A stretch of DNA of 45,181 nt from Alphaproteobacteria bacterium (GTDB lineage Bacteria > Pseudomonadota > Alphaproteobacteria > Parvibaculales > Parvibaculaceae): the NCBI GenBank assembly GCA_021775935.1, contig JAJFGY010000198.1, positions 1-45,181 of the forward strand. The letters are read 5' to 3'. Shown piece by piece: positions 8,885 to 15,992 of the stretch (within the stretch, counting starts at the first letter, position 1; every line of letters begins with the position of its first letter). The translations under genes and the position numbers were made by a program. The notes below the pieces were generated by a model that was not told the DNA's origin, made no database searches, and saw nothing but the letters and a program-made list of their open reading frames with translations.

Positions 8885-9754
8885 ATGGGACAGCCATCGA
8901 CACCCGACAATACAATCGCCTTTCAGGGCGAATTGGGCGCGAATTCACATATCGCTTGTCTGGAAGCCTATCCCGACATGGCGCCGCTCCCGTGCGACAC
9001 GTTTGAAGATGCTTTCGCCGCGCTGACCGAAGGGCGTGCGCGCCTTGCCATGATCGCGATTGAGAACTCGCTCGCAGGCCGCGTCGCCGATGTCCACCAT
9101 CTGCTGCCACAGTCTGATGCCTATGTGATCGGCGAGCATTTCCTGCCCATTCGTCACCAATTGGTAGGTGTGAAGGGCGCGAAGCTCGCAGACCTGAAAT
9201 CTGTTCAGTCTCACGTGATGGCGCTCGGTCAATGCCGAAATCTCATTCGGGAGATGAAGCTGAAAGCCGTCGTGGGGGCTGACACGGCAGGGTCTGCGCG
9301 CCAAATTTCTGAGGCGGGAGACCCGACGCAAGGAGCGATTGCTGCAAGGCTTGCCGCGGAGGTCTATGGCCTCGATATCCTGAAAGAAGATATTGAAGAC
9401 GCGGCTCACAACACGACGCGCTTCCTGGTGATGGCGACCGAGCCTGATGATGCCGAACCGGAAGAAGAACCCGTGGTAACCAGTTTCATCTTCCGGGTGC
9501 GCAATGTGCCAGCCGCTCTCTTCAAGGCGATGGGCGGGTTTGCAACCAATGGTGTCAACATGACCAAGCTGGAAAGCTATCAGCTCGGGGGGTCTTTTAA
9601 TGCGACGCAATTCTATGCGGATGTGGAAGGGCACCCGGCTTCGCGCAATGTGAGGCTGGCGCTGGAAGAGCTTGAGTTCTTCTGTTCCGAGCTCAAGATC
9701 CTGGGTGTCTATAAGGCAAGCCCCTTCAGGGCTGAGATGCCGGCAGCTGAGTGA
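8885..9754 (+). CDS. pheA: Prephenate dehydratase (with ACT domain)
   Basis: PheA converts prephenate to phenylpyruvate, the last dedicated step towards phenylalanine. The 289 residues contain only the dehydratase and a C-terminal ACT domain. There is no chorismate mutase fusion, unlike E. coli PheA. The catalytic region opens with IAFQGELGANSHIACLEAYP (residues 9-28). The active-site TRF motif is in HNTTRFLVMA near residue 180. The ACT domain, from about residue 198 (SFIFRVRNVPAALFKAMGGF), should bind phenylalanine for feedback inhibition. It has KLESYQLGGSF where E. coli has ESRP, a variant I associate with alphaproteobacterial enzymes. The gene converges on the TetR gene with only three bases between stops. 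Confidence 0.95.
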   Translation: MGQPSTPDNTIAFQGELGANSHIACLEAYPDMAPLPCDTFEDAFAALTEGRARLAMIAIENSLAGRVADVHHLLPQSDAYVIGEHFLPIRHQLVGVKGAKLADLKSVQSHVMALGQCRNLIREMKLKAVVGADTAGSARQISEAGDPTQGAIAARLAAEVYGLDILKEDIEDAAHNTTRFLVMATEPDDAEPEEEPVVTSFIFRVRNVPAALFKAMGGFATNGVNMTKLESYQLGGSFNATQFYADVEGHPASRNVRLALEELEFFCSELKILGVYKASPFRAEMPAAE

Positions 9755-9757
9755 CGC

Positions 9758-10330
9758 CTAATTTAGGCTCTTCAGGAAAATGTCGATCTCGTTTTGTGCG
9801 CGTTGGCGAGCCTCTTTCGTGGGCGAGAGTGTCACGCCCACGCCAAGCCCGTCTATCAATGTGACCAGGCGATCGGCGAGGACGCTGACCTGTTTGCCAG
9901 AGACGATTGGTCGAAGTGCGTCCGCCAGCGCCGCACGCCATTCTTGATATCGCAGCTGGTTTTCCGCAGACAGGTCTTTGTGTCCAATTGACACCGCCCA
10001 AAAGCTGAGCCAGACCTGCCATTCTTTCAGCCGTCTTGCATCCAGAGGCAGACTTTCCAGCAGGATGGCCCTTAGCCGTTTCAACGGGTCGGTTTCGCTT
10101 TCGGCAATCACCCGCATCCGAGCACCCGCCTGAGTGTGGGCCATGCGCAGTGAGGCAATCAGCAACTCATCGCGGCCTTTGAAATAGTGCGCAATGCGAC
10201 CGGTCGTGCAGTTGGCTGCTTGCGCGACCCGTCGCAGTGAAACGCCTTCCAATCCGTCCACGCACAGCACGTCCCAGCTTGCTTGCACAAGCTCGCGTCG
10301 GCGTTCGTCATGATCAACTTTTTTTGGCAT
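9758..10330 (-). CDS. TetR-family transcriptional regulator (BetI-like C-terminus)
   Basis: This is a 190-residue TetR-type DNA-binding repressor. The N-terminal helix-turn-helix lies at about residues 24-50 (GVSLRRVAQAANCTTGRIAH followed by YFKGRDELL). The ligand and dimerisation domain fills residues 60-190, including VWLSFWAVSIGHKDL, a pattern seen in the BetI/TetR_C_6 group. The gene is divergent from a small membrane protein gene. A near-perfect 32-bp palindrome sits between them, the usual layout for an autoregulating repressor that also controls its neighbour. The inducer is unknown; there are no bet genes nearby, so a choline role is not supported. An ATG at 10330 gives the expected N-terminus (MPKKVDHDERRREL). 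Confidence 0.9.
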   Translation of the reverse strand: MPKKVDHDERRRELVQASWDVLCVDGLEGVSLRRVAQAANCTTGRIAHYFKGRDELLIASLRMAHTQAGARMRVIAESETDPLKRLRAILLESLPLDARRLKEWQVWLSFWAVSIGHKDLSAENQLRYQEWRAALADALRPIVSGKQVSVLADRLVTLIDGLGVGVTLSPTKEARQRAQNEIDIFLKSLN

Positions 10331-10371
10331 GAGGTCTCATTGGTTGTCTGTGGGCTTGCGCAAGAACAATA

Positions 10372-10403
10372 ACATTACTATCGTTACGTAACAATCGTAA
10401 TGT
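10372..10403. promoter_or_regulatory. Putative TetR operator (32-bp palindrome)
   Basis: The two halves around the centre 10387/10388 are mirror images in 28 of 32 positions. The core GTTACGTAAC is perfect and the outer ACATTAC/GTAATGT arms match. It lies between the divergent TetR gene and the small membrane protein gene and is the obvious binding site for the repressor. It covers the ATG at 10400, so that codon is unlikely to be the real start of the downstream gene. Confidence 0.8.
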
Positions 10404-10414
10404 ATGGAGTGATG

Positions 10415-10834
10415 ATGTCAGCGGATCAGATTTTTACAAAAATGCGGCCGTGGATGTTGGGAACAGATTGGCTATTGCTCGTCTACTGGTTCTTCACAGC
10501 ATGCGTGGGGCTGGGCCTATTCTCAATCCCGGAAGGATATCTATTCAAAGATTATTATGATCCCAGGGTGATCGCCTGGAACTGGTCATTCTTTCCTCTT
10601 GATGTGATCTTTGCGGTGCTTGGTATCTATTCAGCCCGTCTCTTTGCGAAAGGAGATGCCCGTTGGTTTGGATACGCCTTGGTCTCTGCCGCTCTGACTT
10701 TTTGCGCAGGCTTCATGGCCATCAGCTATTGGGCAATCTTAGGCGACTTTGATCTCAGTTGGTGGGCCCCCAATCTCATCTTTGCTGCGTGGCCGGTCTG
10801 GTTCATTCCAAAACTTATTGCTGCGACGAACTGA
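10415..10834 (+). CDS. Small four-helix membrane protein, DUF5360/YvaD-like
   Basis: This is an inner-membrane protein of about 139 residues with four predicted helices: WLLLVYWFFTACVGLGLFS, NWSFFPLDVIFAVLGIYSAR, GYALVSAALTFCAGFMAISY and WWAPNLIFAAWPVWFIPKL. The pattern with DPRVIAWNWSFFPLD resembles DUF5360 (B. subtilis YvaD), whose neighbour there is also a TetR gene; this is from memory and was not searched. I place the start at ATG 10415, with GGAG at 10406-10409 five bases upstream. ATG 10412 is possible. The in-frame ATG at 10400 lies inside the operator palindrome and has no ribosome site. It is likely repressed by the divergent TetR protein. Function unknown. Confidence 0.75.
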   Translation: MSADQIFTKMRPWMLGTDWLLLVYWFFTACVGLGLFSIPEGYLFKDYYDPRVIAWNWSFFPLDVIFAVLGIYSARLFAKGDARWFGYALVSAALTFCAGFMAISYWAILGDFDLSWWAPNLIFAAWPVWFIPKLIAATN

Positions 10835-10936
10835 CCCGCTCACCGCACATAACGTTTTGGTGCTTTTTGTTGAATTTCAAAAGCGCGCCGCCGTGCACAT
10901 CTCCAACACCTGCGCCAGAACGCTGACGTAGATGTT

Positions 10937-10973
10937 GGTGGAGCCCTCATTCTCCACTTGTTGCTTGTGGAGG
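10937..10973 (+). promoter_or_regulatory. Mutually exclusive hairpins over a ribosome-binding site
   Basis: GTGGAG (10938-10943), CTCCAC (10952-10957) and GTGGAG (10967-10972) follow each other. The middle segment can pair with either flank. Pairing with the right copy hides the GGAGG Shine-Dalgarno sequence (10969-10973) of the next gene; pairing with the left copy frees it. The stems are only 6-7 bp, so this is a candidate, not an established switch. The rest of 10835-10977 shows nothing else. Confidence 0.35.
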
Positions 10974-10977
10974 TGTT

Positions 10978-11658
10978 TTGGCCGGTCGTCCGTCACAACC
11001 GCCCTCTGTGGCCGCGCTATATTTGCGGCGCGTAGGTGATGGTCTCATGGGGTTCCTATTCGTGGGGGCCTGTTTCGCGATCTATTTCTGCTTCGGCACG
11101 GAGCACTTCTATGAAGAGAATGCGCTCTTTGAGCTTGGTCAAAACCTGTTTCTATTCGCCGGTGTGGCCGTGTTCTATGCCGCAACAAGCATCTCTGAAG
11201 ACAGAACATGTCAAACAATCATGTGGGGCTTAACGCTCTTTTGCGCCAGCATGCTCTTGCGTGAGGTGGATGTGCGCGGGACCGATCTGGAGCCTTATTT
11301 TAGCAGCATGTTTCAAAACCGGCTTCATTACATTGTGCTGGCGGTGTTTTGGGTGGGCTTGTTTCTAATGGTCATCACGAACATGGCCGCAACAATGCGC
11401 AATACCATGCAATGGCTGGTCAGCGGCTCAGGCGCGTGGCTGGTTGCCGGCGTCATCTTCTACATTATCGGCGATATGGCTGAGAAAAACCTGTTCACCA
11501 CAAATGATGACCTTGCCAAGATGGTGGAGGAATCTGCAGAGCTCCTCGGCACCCTCTTCATTTTTTACGCAGGTTATGTCTCATTGCGCAGGCAGGTAGG
11601 CAGGCAGGCAGGCCTCACCACTTCTCAACGAATGCTTTCACCAGATAGTGGGCAATAG
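10978..11658 (+). CDS. Unknown six-helix membrane protein
   Basis: I do not recognise this family. The product (226 residues from the first start) has six likely membrane helices: MGFLFVGACFAIYFCF, NLFLFAGVAVFYAATSI, TIMWGLTLFCASMLL, YIVLAVFWVGLFLMVIT, WLVAGVIFYIIGDMAE and LGTLFIFYAGYVSL. A conserved-looking acidic MVEESAELLGTLF precedes the last helix. Two starts compete. TTG 10978 has a strong GGAGG four bases upstream but adds 23 polar residues. ATG 11047, preceded by AGGTG, puts the first helix at the N-terminus. The last 44 bases overlap the end of nudC on the other strand. The C-terminal tail is encoded partly by a four-base tandem repeat and may vary between strains. Confidence 0.7.
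   Translation: MAGRPSQPPSVAALYLRRVGDGLMGFLFVGACFAIYFCFGTEHFYEENALFELGQNLFLFAGVAVFYAATSISEDRTCQTIMWGLTLFCASMLLREVDVRGTDLEPYFSSMFQNRLHYIVLAVFWVGLFLMVITNMAATMRNTMQWLVSGSGAWLVAGVIFYIIGDMAEKNLFTTNDDLAKMVEESAELLGTLFIFYAGYVSLRRQVGRQAGLTTSQRMLSPDSGQ
11589..11613 (+). repeat. Tetranucleotide tandem repeat (CAGG units)
   Basis: Six CAGG/TAGG-type units run in a row, ending one base before the nudC stop codon on the opposite strand. They lie within the last 25 codons of the six-helix membrane protein. A gain or loss of one unit by replication slippage would change the C-terminus of that protein without touching nudC coding sequence. Confidence 0.7.
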
Positions 11659-12556
11659 CAAAGGCAGGGGGTACGAAAAATCCGTCGCCCTTGCCATCCA
11701 AGGCGGCTGCAAGTTCGTCTCTGGTGAACCACCGGCCTTCTGACAGCTCAATTCCGTCAATTTCAAAGTCTTCGCTGGCCGCTTCGGCAATACAGCCAAT
11801 CATCAGGCTGGATGGGAATGGCCAGGGCTGTGTCGAGTGATACCGCACGGAGTTAATCGCAATCTTGGCTTCTTCATCCAGCTCACGCGCGACCGCCTCT
11901 TCGATGCTTTCGCCGGGTTCAACAAAACCCGCAGCCGCTGAATACATGCCTTTGGGAAAGATCTTCTGACGGCCCAGGAAGGCTTTGTCGCCATAGGTGG
12001 CAAGCATAATCACGACGGGGTCCGTGCGGGGGAAGTGTTCTGCTTTGCACGAGGGGCAGGCGCGCTTATAGCCCGCTTCGCCAATGTCTGTTGGCGTGCC
12101 GCAGACGGCGCAAAACCCGTGGCGAGCGTGCCAGTCGAGCATGGCTTTGGCCTGCGCCAGGATCGCAAGCTCTGTATTGGGTAGCTCACCCATCATGCCA
12201 ACAGCACGCAGGTCTTCAAATCCGCCCATGCCCTTAAACGGCCCGTCCGCTTCTGGATCTTTGAGACTGGAGACATCATGAGCAAATAGCGGTTTTCCCC
12301 GCCGGTTAATCCCGAGGAAGATGGTTGTGCCGCCAGGCGCGGCCGACTGGACCATGCTGACTGGCAGCCAACCCACATCTTTTCCCGCCCCTGGTTGTCC
12401 TTCAGGCAGGACCAGCGGCTTCAGGTTCCACACAGGGACCGCGAGGCTGGAGCTGTCGCCAAGCTTCTCAGCGATCCAGGCAGGGTCGGTCCGGAAATGG
12501 CCCGCACGGTCCAGGGGATTGTTGGCAAAAATGTTCGGATTGGCCTCGAGTGCCAT
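11615..12556 (-). CDS. nudC: NAD(+) diphosphatase / NADH pyrophosphatase (Nudix hydrolase)
   Basis: NudC hydrolyses NADH/NAD to NMN(H) and AMP, and in E. coli removes NAD caps from RNA. The 313-residue product has the expected three parts. The N-terminal domain is followed by a zinc ribbon with CAVCGTPT and CPSCKAEHFPRTDP. The Nudix domain has GFVEPGESIEEAVARELDEE, matching the GX5EX7REUXEEXGU box. A downstream SQPWPFP-type element (TQPWPFPSSLMIG) is typical of NudC. The reading frame stays open another 109 codons upstream. The true start is ATG 12556, because GGAGG lies seven bases before it and the upstream codons run into the SRP RNA region. It is convergent with the membrane protein gene. 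Confidence 0.94.
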   Translation of the reverse strand: MALEANPNIFANNPLDRAGHFRTDPAWIAEKLGDSSSLAVPVWNLKPLVLPEGQPGAGKDVGWLPVSMVQSAAPGGTTIFLGINRRGKPLFAHDVSSLKDPEADGPFKGMGGFEDLRAVGMMGELPNTELAILAQAKAMLDWHARHGFCAVCGTPTDIGEAGYKRACPSCKAEHFPRTDPVVIMLATYGDKAFLGRQKIFPKGMYSAAAGFVEPGESIEEAVARELDEEAKIAINSVRYHSTQPWPFPSSLMIGCIAEAASEDFEIDGIELSEGRWFTRDELAAALDGKGDGFFVPPAFAIAHYLVKAFVEKW

Positions 12557-12666
12557 GGGCCTGCCTCCAGATTTTGGGGATTGGTTGAATTTTGATGGCG
12601 GCAAGGTGGCATGGGCTCCCGTGAAATGCAAAACCTCCCGAATCCTGCTCAACCCCCAAGCAATTC

Positions 12667-12697
12667 TTGCCATTTCCCGCTCGAACCCTGATATAGT
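12667..12697 (+). promoter_or_regulatory. Probable promoter of the SRP RNA gene
   Basis: TTGCCA (12667-12672) and GATATA (12690-12695) are spaced by 17 bases. The -10 element ends nine bases before the start of the mature RNA stem. TATAGT (12692-12697) is an alternative -10. The position just upstream of the RNA supports the call; the match to consensus is moderate. Confidence 0.5.
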
Positions 12698-12703
12698 GTC
12701 CCC

Positions 12704-12799
12704 GGGAGGTTGGCGGTGGACGAGTTTCTCGCCAACCCGGTCAGATCCGGAAGGAAGCAGCCGTAACGAGCCCAACTCGGGTCTCTGTTCCAGCCTCCC
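12704..12799 (+). ncRNA. ffs: Signal recognition particle RNA (4.5S, bacterial small type)
   Basis: This is the RNA of the signal recognition particle; it binds Ffh and directs nascent membrane proteins to FtsY. The diagnostic apical region is present: GGTCAGATCCGGAAGG followed by AAGCAGCC, with the GGAA tetraloop and the asymmetric internal loop bound by the Ffh M domain. The ends GGGAGG (12704-12709) and CCTCCC (12794-12799) pair to close the hairpin. A length of about 96-100 bases is normal. It lies immediately upstream of dnaX, as in many alphaproteobacteria. The exact ends are inferred from the closing stem. Confidence 0.95.
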
Positions 12800-12850
12800 A
12801 CTATTTAAGTTCGATTCGTGTGTCGGAGATGAAGGCGAAAAGCCCACCCG

Positions 12851-14710
12851 GTGGACGACTGCCAACCGGGAGCGGCAAACCATCAGATGGACGACGTCGC
12901 CGACAACGCCCCTGACCTAGAAGCCGCACCTGATCCGGCAACCGAACCAGGATTCGACTTAGGCGCGGGAAGTGCGGCGCCCAAGGCGGACGCTGGCTAC
13001 CGGGTTCTTGCTCGGAAATACCGCCCCACGACCTTTGATGATCTTGTTGGCCAGGAAGCCATGGTGCGCACCCTCTCAAACGCGTTTGAGAGTGGCCGTA
13101 TTGCCCATGCTTTTATGCTGACCGGCGTGCGCGGTGTGGGGAAAACCACGACGGCGCGTATTCTTGCCCGGGCACTGAACTACTCCAAAGCCCTCAATTC
13201 TGAGGAAGGAAGGGGCGACGAGCCCACCATTGAGCTGCATGATTTTGGAGAACATTGCGAAGCCATCATGGAATCCCGGCATCAGGACGTGCTGGAGATG
13301 GATGCAGCGTCCAGGACCGGCATTGACGACATTCGCGAGATCATCGAGAGCGTCCGCTACAATCCGGTAAGTGCGCGCTACAAAGTCTATATCATTGACG
13401 AAGTCCACATGCTCTCCAAGGCAGCCTTTAACGGTCTGTTGAAGACGCTCGAAGAGCCCCCGGAGCATGTGAAGTTTATTTTCGCAACGACTGAAATCCG
13501 GAAGGTGCCGGTAACGGTCCTATCCCGCTGTCAGCGCTTTGATCTGCGACGTCTGAGCTCTGAGGAGCTGATGGGCCTGCTGAAGAAGGTCGCGGGAAAA
13601 GAAGATGTCGCCATTGAAGATGCAGCTCTTGGATTGCTTGCTCGAGCGGCAGAAGGGTCCGCCCGCGATGGTCTCTCGCTCCTGGATCAGGGCATTGCTC
13701 ATGGTGCGGGCTCGATCAAAGAAGAAGATGCACGCGACATGTTGGGCCTGGCTGACCGCGCCCGCGTGTTTGATCTTTTTGATCTGGTGATGAAGGGGGA
13801 GATTGCCCCAGCGCTCGCAGAGTTGCGCGATCAATATGATGCAGGCGCTGATCCAGCTGTTGTGTTGTCTGATCTCGCTGAACTCACCCATTGGCTGACA
13901 CGGCTAAAACTTGCTGAGAGTGCGGCAGACGACATGACCGTCACAGAGACGGAGCGGGTGCGTGGCCAGGAGATGGCCAAGGCGCTGCCAGTTCGCGTGT
14001 TGTCGCGCACGTGGCAGATGTTGCTCAAGGGCATTGGCGAAGTGCAGGGCGCGGCAAAGCCAATCGCTGCTGCAGAAATGATCCTCGTACGCCTGGCCTA
14101 TGTGGCAGACCAGCCCTCGCCCGAAGACCTTGTCGCAAAGCTGAAAGATCAGCCTGCCAGTGCTGGCAGCGGCGCGCCGACGATGAGCGGAACGCCGAAC
14201 GGCGGGGCACGCGCAAGCGTAAGTGGCGGCGGAACGGCTCAGGCCATCGGGCAGCCTCAAGCTACGCCGCAGGGGCAGCCTGAGCCCGCTCGAACCCCGG
14301 AGTTCCGTTCCTACGCGGACGTCATCGCCTACGCCCAGTCCCAAAGGGACATACGGCTCGCCCACCTGATGGAATCAGGGCTACGTCTTGTGCATTTCGA
14401 AAAAGGTCGGATCGAGGTCAATATTGTGCACGGTGACAATTCGGTCGCCGCCACTTTGGCCGAACGCCTGCGTCAATGGACCGGTGAGCGCTGGCTTGTC
14501 TCGATTTCCAAGGCAGAGGGCGCACCAACTCTTCGCCAGCAAAAAGAAACCCGCCGCGATGAACTGCACCAGGAAGTGCAGGACGATCCATTGGTGAAAG
14601 CGACCCTTGAAGCTTTCCCGGGCGCTAGAATAAAAAATGTGGTTGAGCCAGAGCTTCTGGGGCCCGCGCCTGCTGAGGGCGAGAGTACAATTGACGAGGA
14701 TGCCGAGTGA
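12851..14710 (+). CDS. dnaX: DNA polymerase III subunit gamma/tau
   Basis: DnaX is the clamp-loader ATPase of the replicative polymerase. The AAA+ core begins near residue 51 (RVLARKYRPTTFDDLVGQEA). Walker A GVRGVGKT is at 92-99, Walker B YIIDEVHML, and sensor motifs are in FATTEIRKVPVTVLSRCQRF. Where E. coli has a four-cysteine zinc module, this protein has NYSKALNSEEG and GEHCEAIMESRH with a single Cys, so zinc binding is unlikely. Residues about 410-480 are a Gly/Ala/Pro/Gln linker, and the C-terminal domain ends in an acidic tail. The start is GTG 12851 or ATG 12887; neither has a good ribosome site. No clear slippery sequence for a short gamma form was found. Its stop overlaps the ybaB start. 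Confidence 0.95.
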   Translation: MDDCQPGAANHQMDDVADNAPDLEAAPDPATEPGFDLGAGSAAPKADAGYRVLARKYRPTTFDDLVGQEAMVRTLSNAFESGRIAHAFMLTGVRGVGKTTTARILARALNYSKALNSEEGRGDEPTIELHDFGEHCEAIMESRHQDVLEMDAASRTGIDDIREIIESVRYNPVSARYKVYIIDEVHMLSKAAFNGLLKTLEEPPEHVKFIFATTEIRKVPVTVLSRCQRFDLRRLSSEELMGLLKKVAGKEDVAIEDAALGLLARAAEGSARDGLSLLDQGIAHGAGSIKEEDARDMLGLADRARVFDLFDLVMKGEIAPALAELRDQYDAGADPAVVLSDLAELTHWLTRLKLAESAADDMTVTETERVRGQEMAKALPVRVLSRTWQMLLKGIGEVQGAAKPIAAAEMILVRLAYVADQPSPEDLVAKLKDQPASAGSGAPTMSGTPNGGARASVSGGGTAQAIGQPQATPQGQPEPARTPEFRSYADVIAYAQSQRDIRLAHLMESGLRLVHFEKGRIEVNIVHGDNSVAATLAERLRQWTGERWLVSISKAEGAPTLRQQKETRRDELHQEVQDDPLVKATLEAFPGARIKNVVEPELLGPAPAEGESTIDEDAE

Positions 14711-15030
14711 AAAACCTGACCGACATGATGAAGCAGGCGCAGCAACTGCAATCAAAGCTTGCCGATACGCAGGCTGAGCTTGAAAATGCGGAGGTCGAGG
14801 GATCATCTGGCGCGGGGCTTGTCAAAGTCACCTTGTCAGGCAAGGGCAATATGAAAAGCCTTCATGTGGATCCGAGCCTGATGAAGCCCGATGAAGCCGA
14901 GATTTTGGAAGACCTGATCGTCGCTGCTTTCAATGATGGCAAGGTCAAGGTTGAGGCCATGGTGGCAGAGCGTATGAAAGAACTGACCGGTGGCCTGCCT
15001 CTGCCTCCGGGCATGAATTTCGGACTCTAA
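14707..15030 (+). CDS. ebfC: YbaB/EbfC nucleoid-associated protein
   Basis: This is a small dimeric DNA-binding protein of the nucleoid. Its 107 residues are the usual family length. The N-terminal helix is [20 protein letters not shown], then [16 protein letters not shown] and the C-terminal [11 protein letters not shown]; all are hallmark segments. The start is GTG 14707, overlapping the dnaX stop by four bases (GTGA). Its own stop shares a base with the recR start (TAATG). The dnaX-ybaB-recR order with coupled starts is the classical replication/repair operon. Confidence 0.95.
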   Translation: MKNLTDMMKQAQQLQSKLADTQAELENAEVEGSSGAGLVKVTLSGKGNMKSLHVDPSLMKPDEAEILEDLIVAAFNDGKVKVEAMVAERMKELTGGLPLPPGMNFGL

Positions 15031-15635
15031 TGATGAGTGCTTTGTCGGGCCCGGAAATTGAGCGGCTGATCCAGCTGCTCGGCAAACTGCCGGGCCTCGG
15101 TCCCCGCTCAGCCCGCCGGGCCGTCCTCCACCTCGTTAAGAAAAAGCAGACCCTCTTGGAACCGCTCGCCATTGCGATGGCTGACGCGGCAGAGAAAGCC
15201 GTCATTTGCGCAACCTGCGGCAATGTCGATACGCAGGATCCGTGCATGATTTGCGAAGACCCACGCCGCGAACCCAAAAGCCTCTGCGTTGTCGAAGATG
15301 TAGGCGATCTCTGGGCGCTGGAGCGCGCAGGTGCTCATAAAGGTCGCTATCACGTGCTTGGCGGCACACTGTCCGCGCTTGACGGGATCGGTCCGGAGGA
15401 CCTCACCATTGGCTCCTTGCTCGAACGCGCATCAGGCGATGAGATCGTCGAAGTGATCCTGGCGACCAACGCAACCGTTGATGGTCAGACCACCGCTCAC
15501 TACATCACGGATCGTCTGGCAACGACGGGCGTCTCCGTCACGCGTCTGGCCCACGGTGTGCCCGTCGGCGGTGAGCTGGATTATCTCGACGATGGCACTT
15601 TGGCCGCAGCCATGAAATCCCGCCGCCCGGTCTAA
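15030..15635 (+). CDS. recR: Recombination mediator protein RecR
   Basis: RecR, with RecF and RecO, loads RecA on single-stranded gaps. The 201-residue product has the helix-hairpin-helix [20 protein letters not shown] (residues 16-35). The zinc finger has Cys60, Cys63, Cys72 and Cys75 ([16 protein letters not shown]). The Toprim domain starts at [12 protein letters not shown] and continues with [19 protein letters not shown]. The C-terminal Walker-B-like [16 protein letters not shown] region is intact. It is coupled to ybaB by a TAATG overlap. The ATG is doubled (15030 and 15033), so the protein may begin one residue later. Confidence 0.96.
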   Translation: MMSALSGPEIERLIQLLGKLPGLGPRSARRAVLHLVKKKQTLLEPLAIAMADAAEKAVICATCGNVDTQDPCMICEDPRREPKSLCVVEDVGDLWALERAGAHKGRYHVLGGTLSALDGIGPEDLTIGSLLERASGDEIVEVILATNATVDGQTTAHYITDRLATTGVSVTRLAHGVPVGGELDYLDDGTLAAAMKSRRPV

Positions 15636-15642
15636 TCGTAGG

Positions 15643-15987
15643 TCACACCACCTTGTCGACAGCGATGCCCTTCATGCTCTCCAGCCGTGCTTCCCGCAAA
15701 TAGAGAAACATGGGCAGCCCACAGGACACGCCAACAAGGCATGTGCCTGCGATGGGCATCCAGAGCCTCTGCATCCCAAGCCGCTTTCCTTCAAGCAGAA
15801 TGAAGGGAACAAGCACGATGGCCGAAATGATGACATCCCAGCCAAAAAAACCGCCAATCCGATTGGCGAAAAGCTCCGCAAAAAAGAGCGGAATGTCGAG
15901 GCCGTGCTCAGAGAGCCAGGGTAGGAATTGCGACAGTGGCAGGAGTGTTCCCGCCACCATCGCCGCGAAATAGAACCAGCGCCGCAT
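15643..15987 (-). CDS. DUF2834 family membrane protein
   Basis: This is a 114-residue inner-membrane protein with three predicted helices: RRWFYFAAMVAGTLLPLSQF, WDVIISAIVLVPFILLEG and LWMPIAGTCLVGVSCGLPMFLYLREAR. The layout, with WLSEHGLDIPLFFAELFANR between helices 1 and 2, fits the DUF2834 family of unknown function. It starts five bases after the stop of the upstream sodium symporter gene, so the two are probably cotranscribed. It converges with recR across a seven-base gap. A functional tie to the symporter is only suggested by position. Confidence 0.8.
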   Translation of the reverse strand: MRRWFYFAAMVAGTLLPLSQFLPWLSEHGLDIPLFFAELFANRIGGFFGWDVIISAIVLVPFILLEGKRLGMQRLWMPIAGTCLVGVSCGLPMFLYLREARLESMKGIAVDKVV

Positions 15988-15992
15988 GGGTA

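Noticed and set aside
9758-10330. BetI choline-responsive repressor
   Set aside because: Similarity is to the general C-terminal group only; no betA, betB or choline transporter is nearby.
12557-12883. Upstream extension of nudC by 109 codons
   Set aside because: The extension reads back through the SRP RNA gene on the other strand. GGAGG directly before ATG 12556 gives a better start.
14530-14550. A-rich stretch in dnaX as a programmed frameshift site
   Set aside because: It has only five consecutive A residues, in the wrong phase for the A AAA AAG slippery site, and no clear stimulatory stem nearby.
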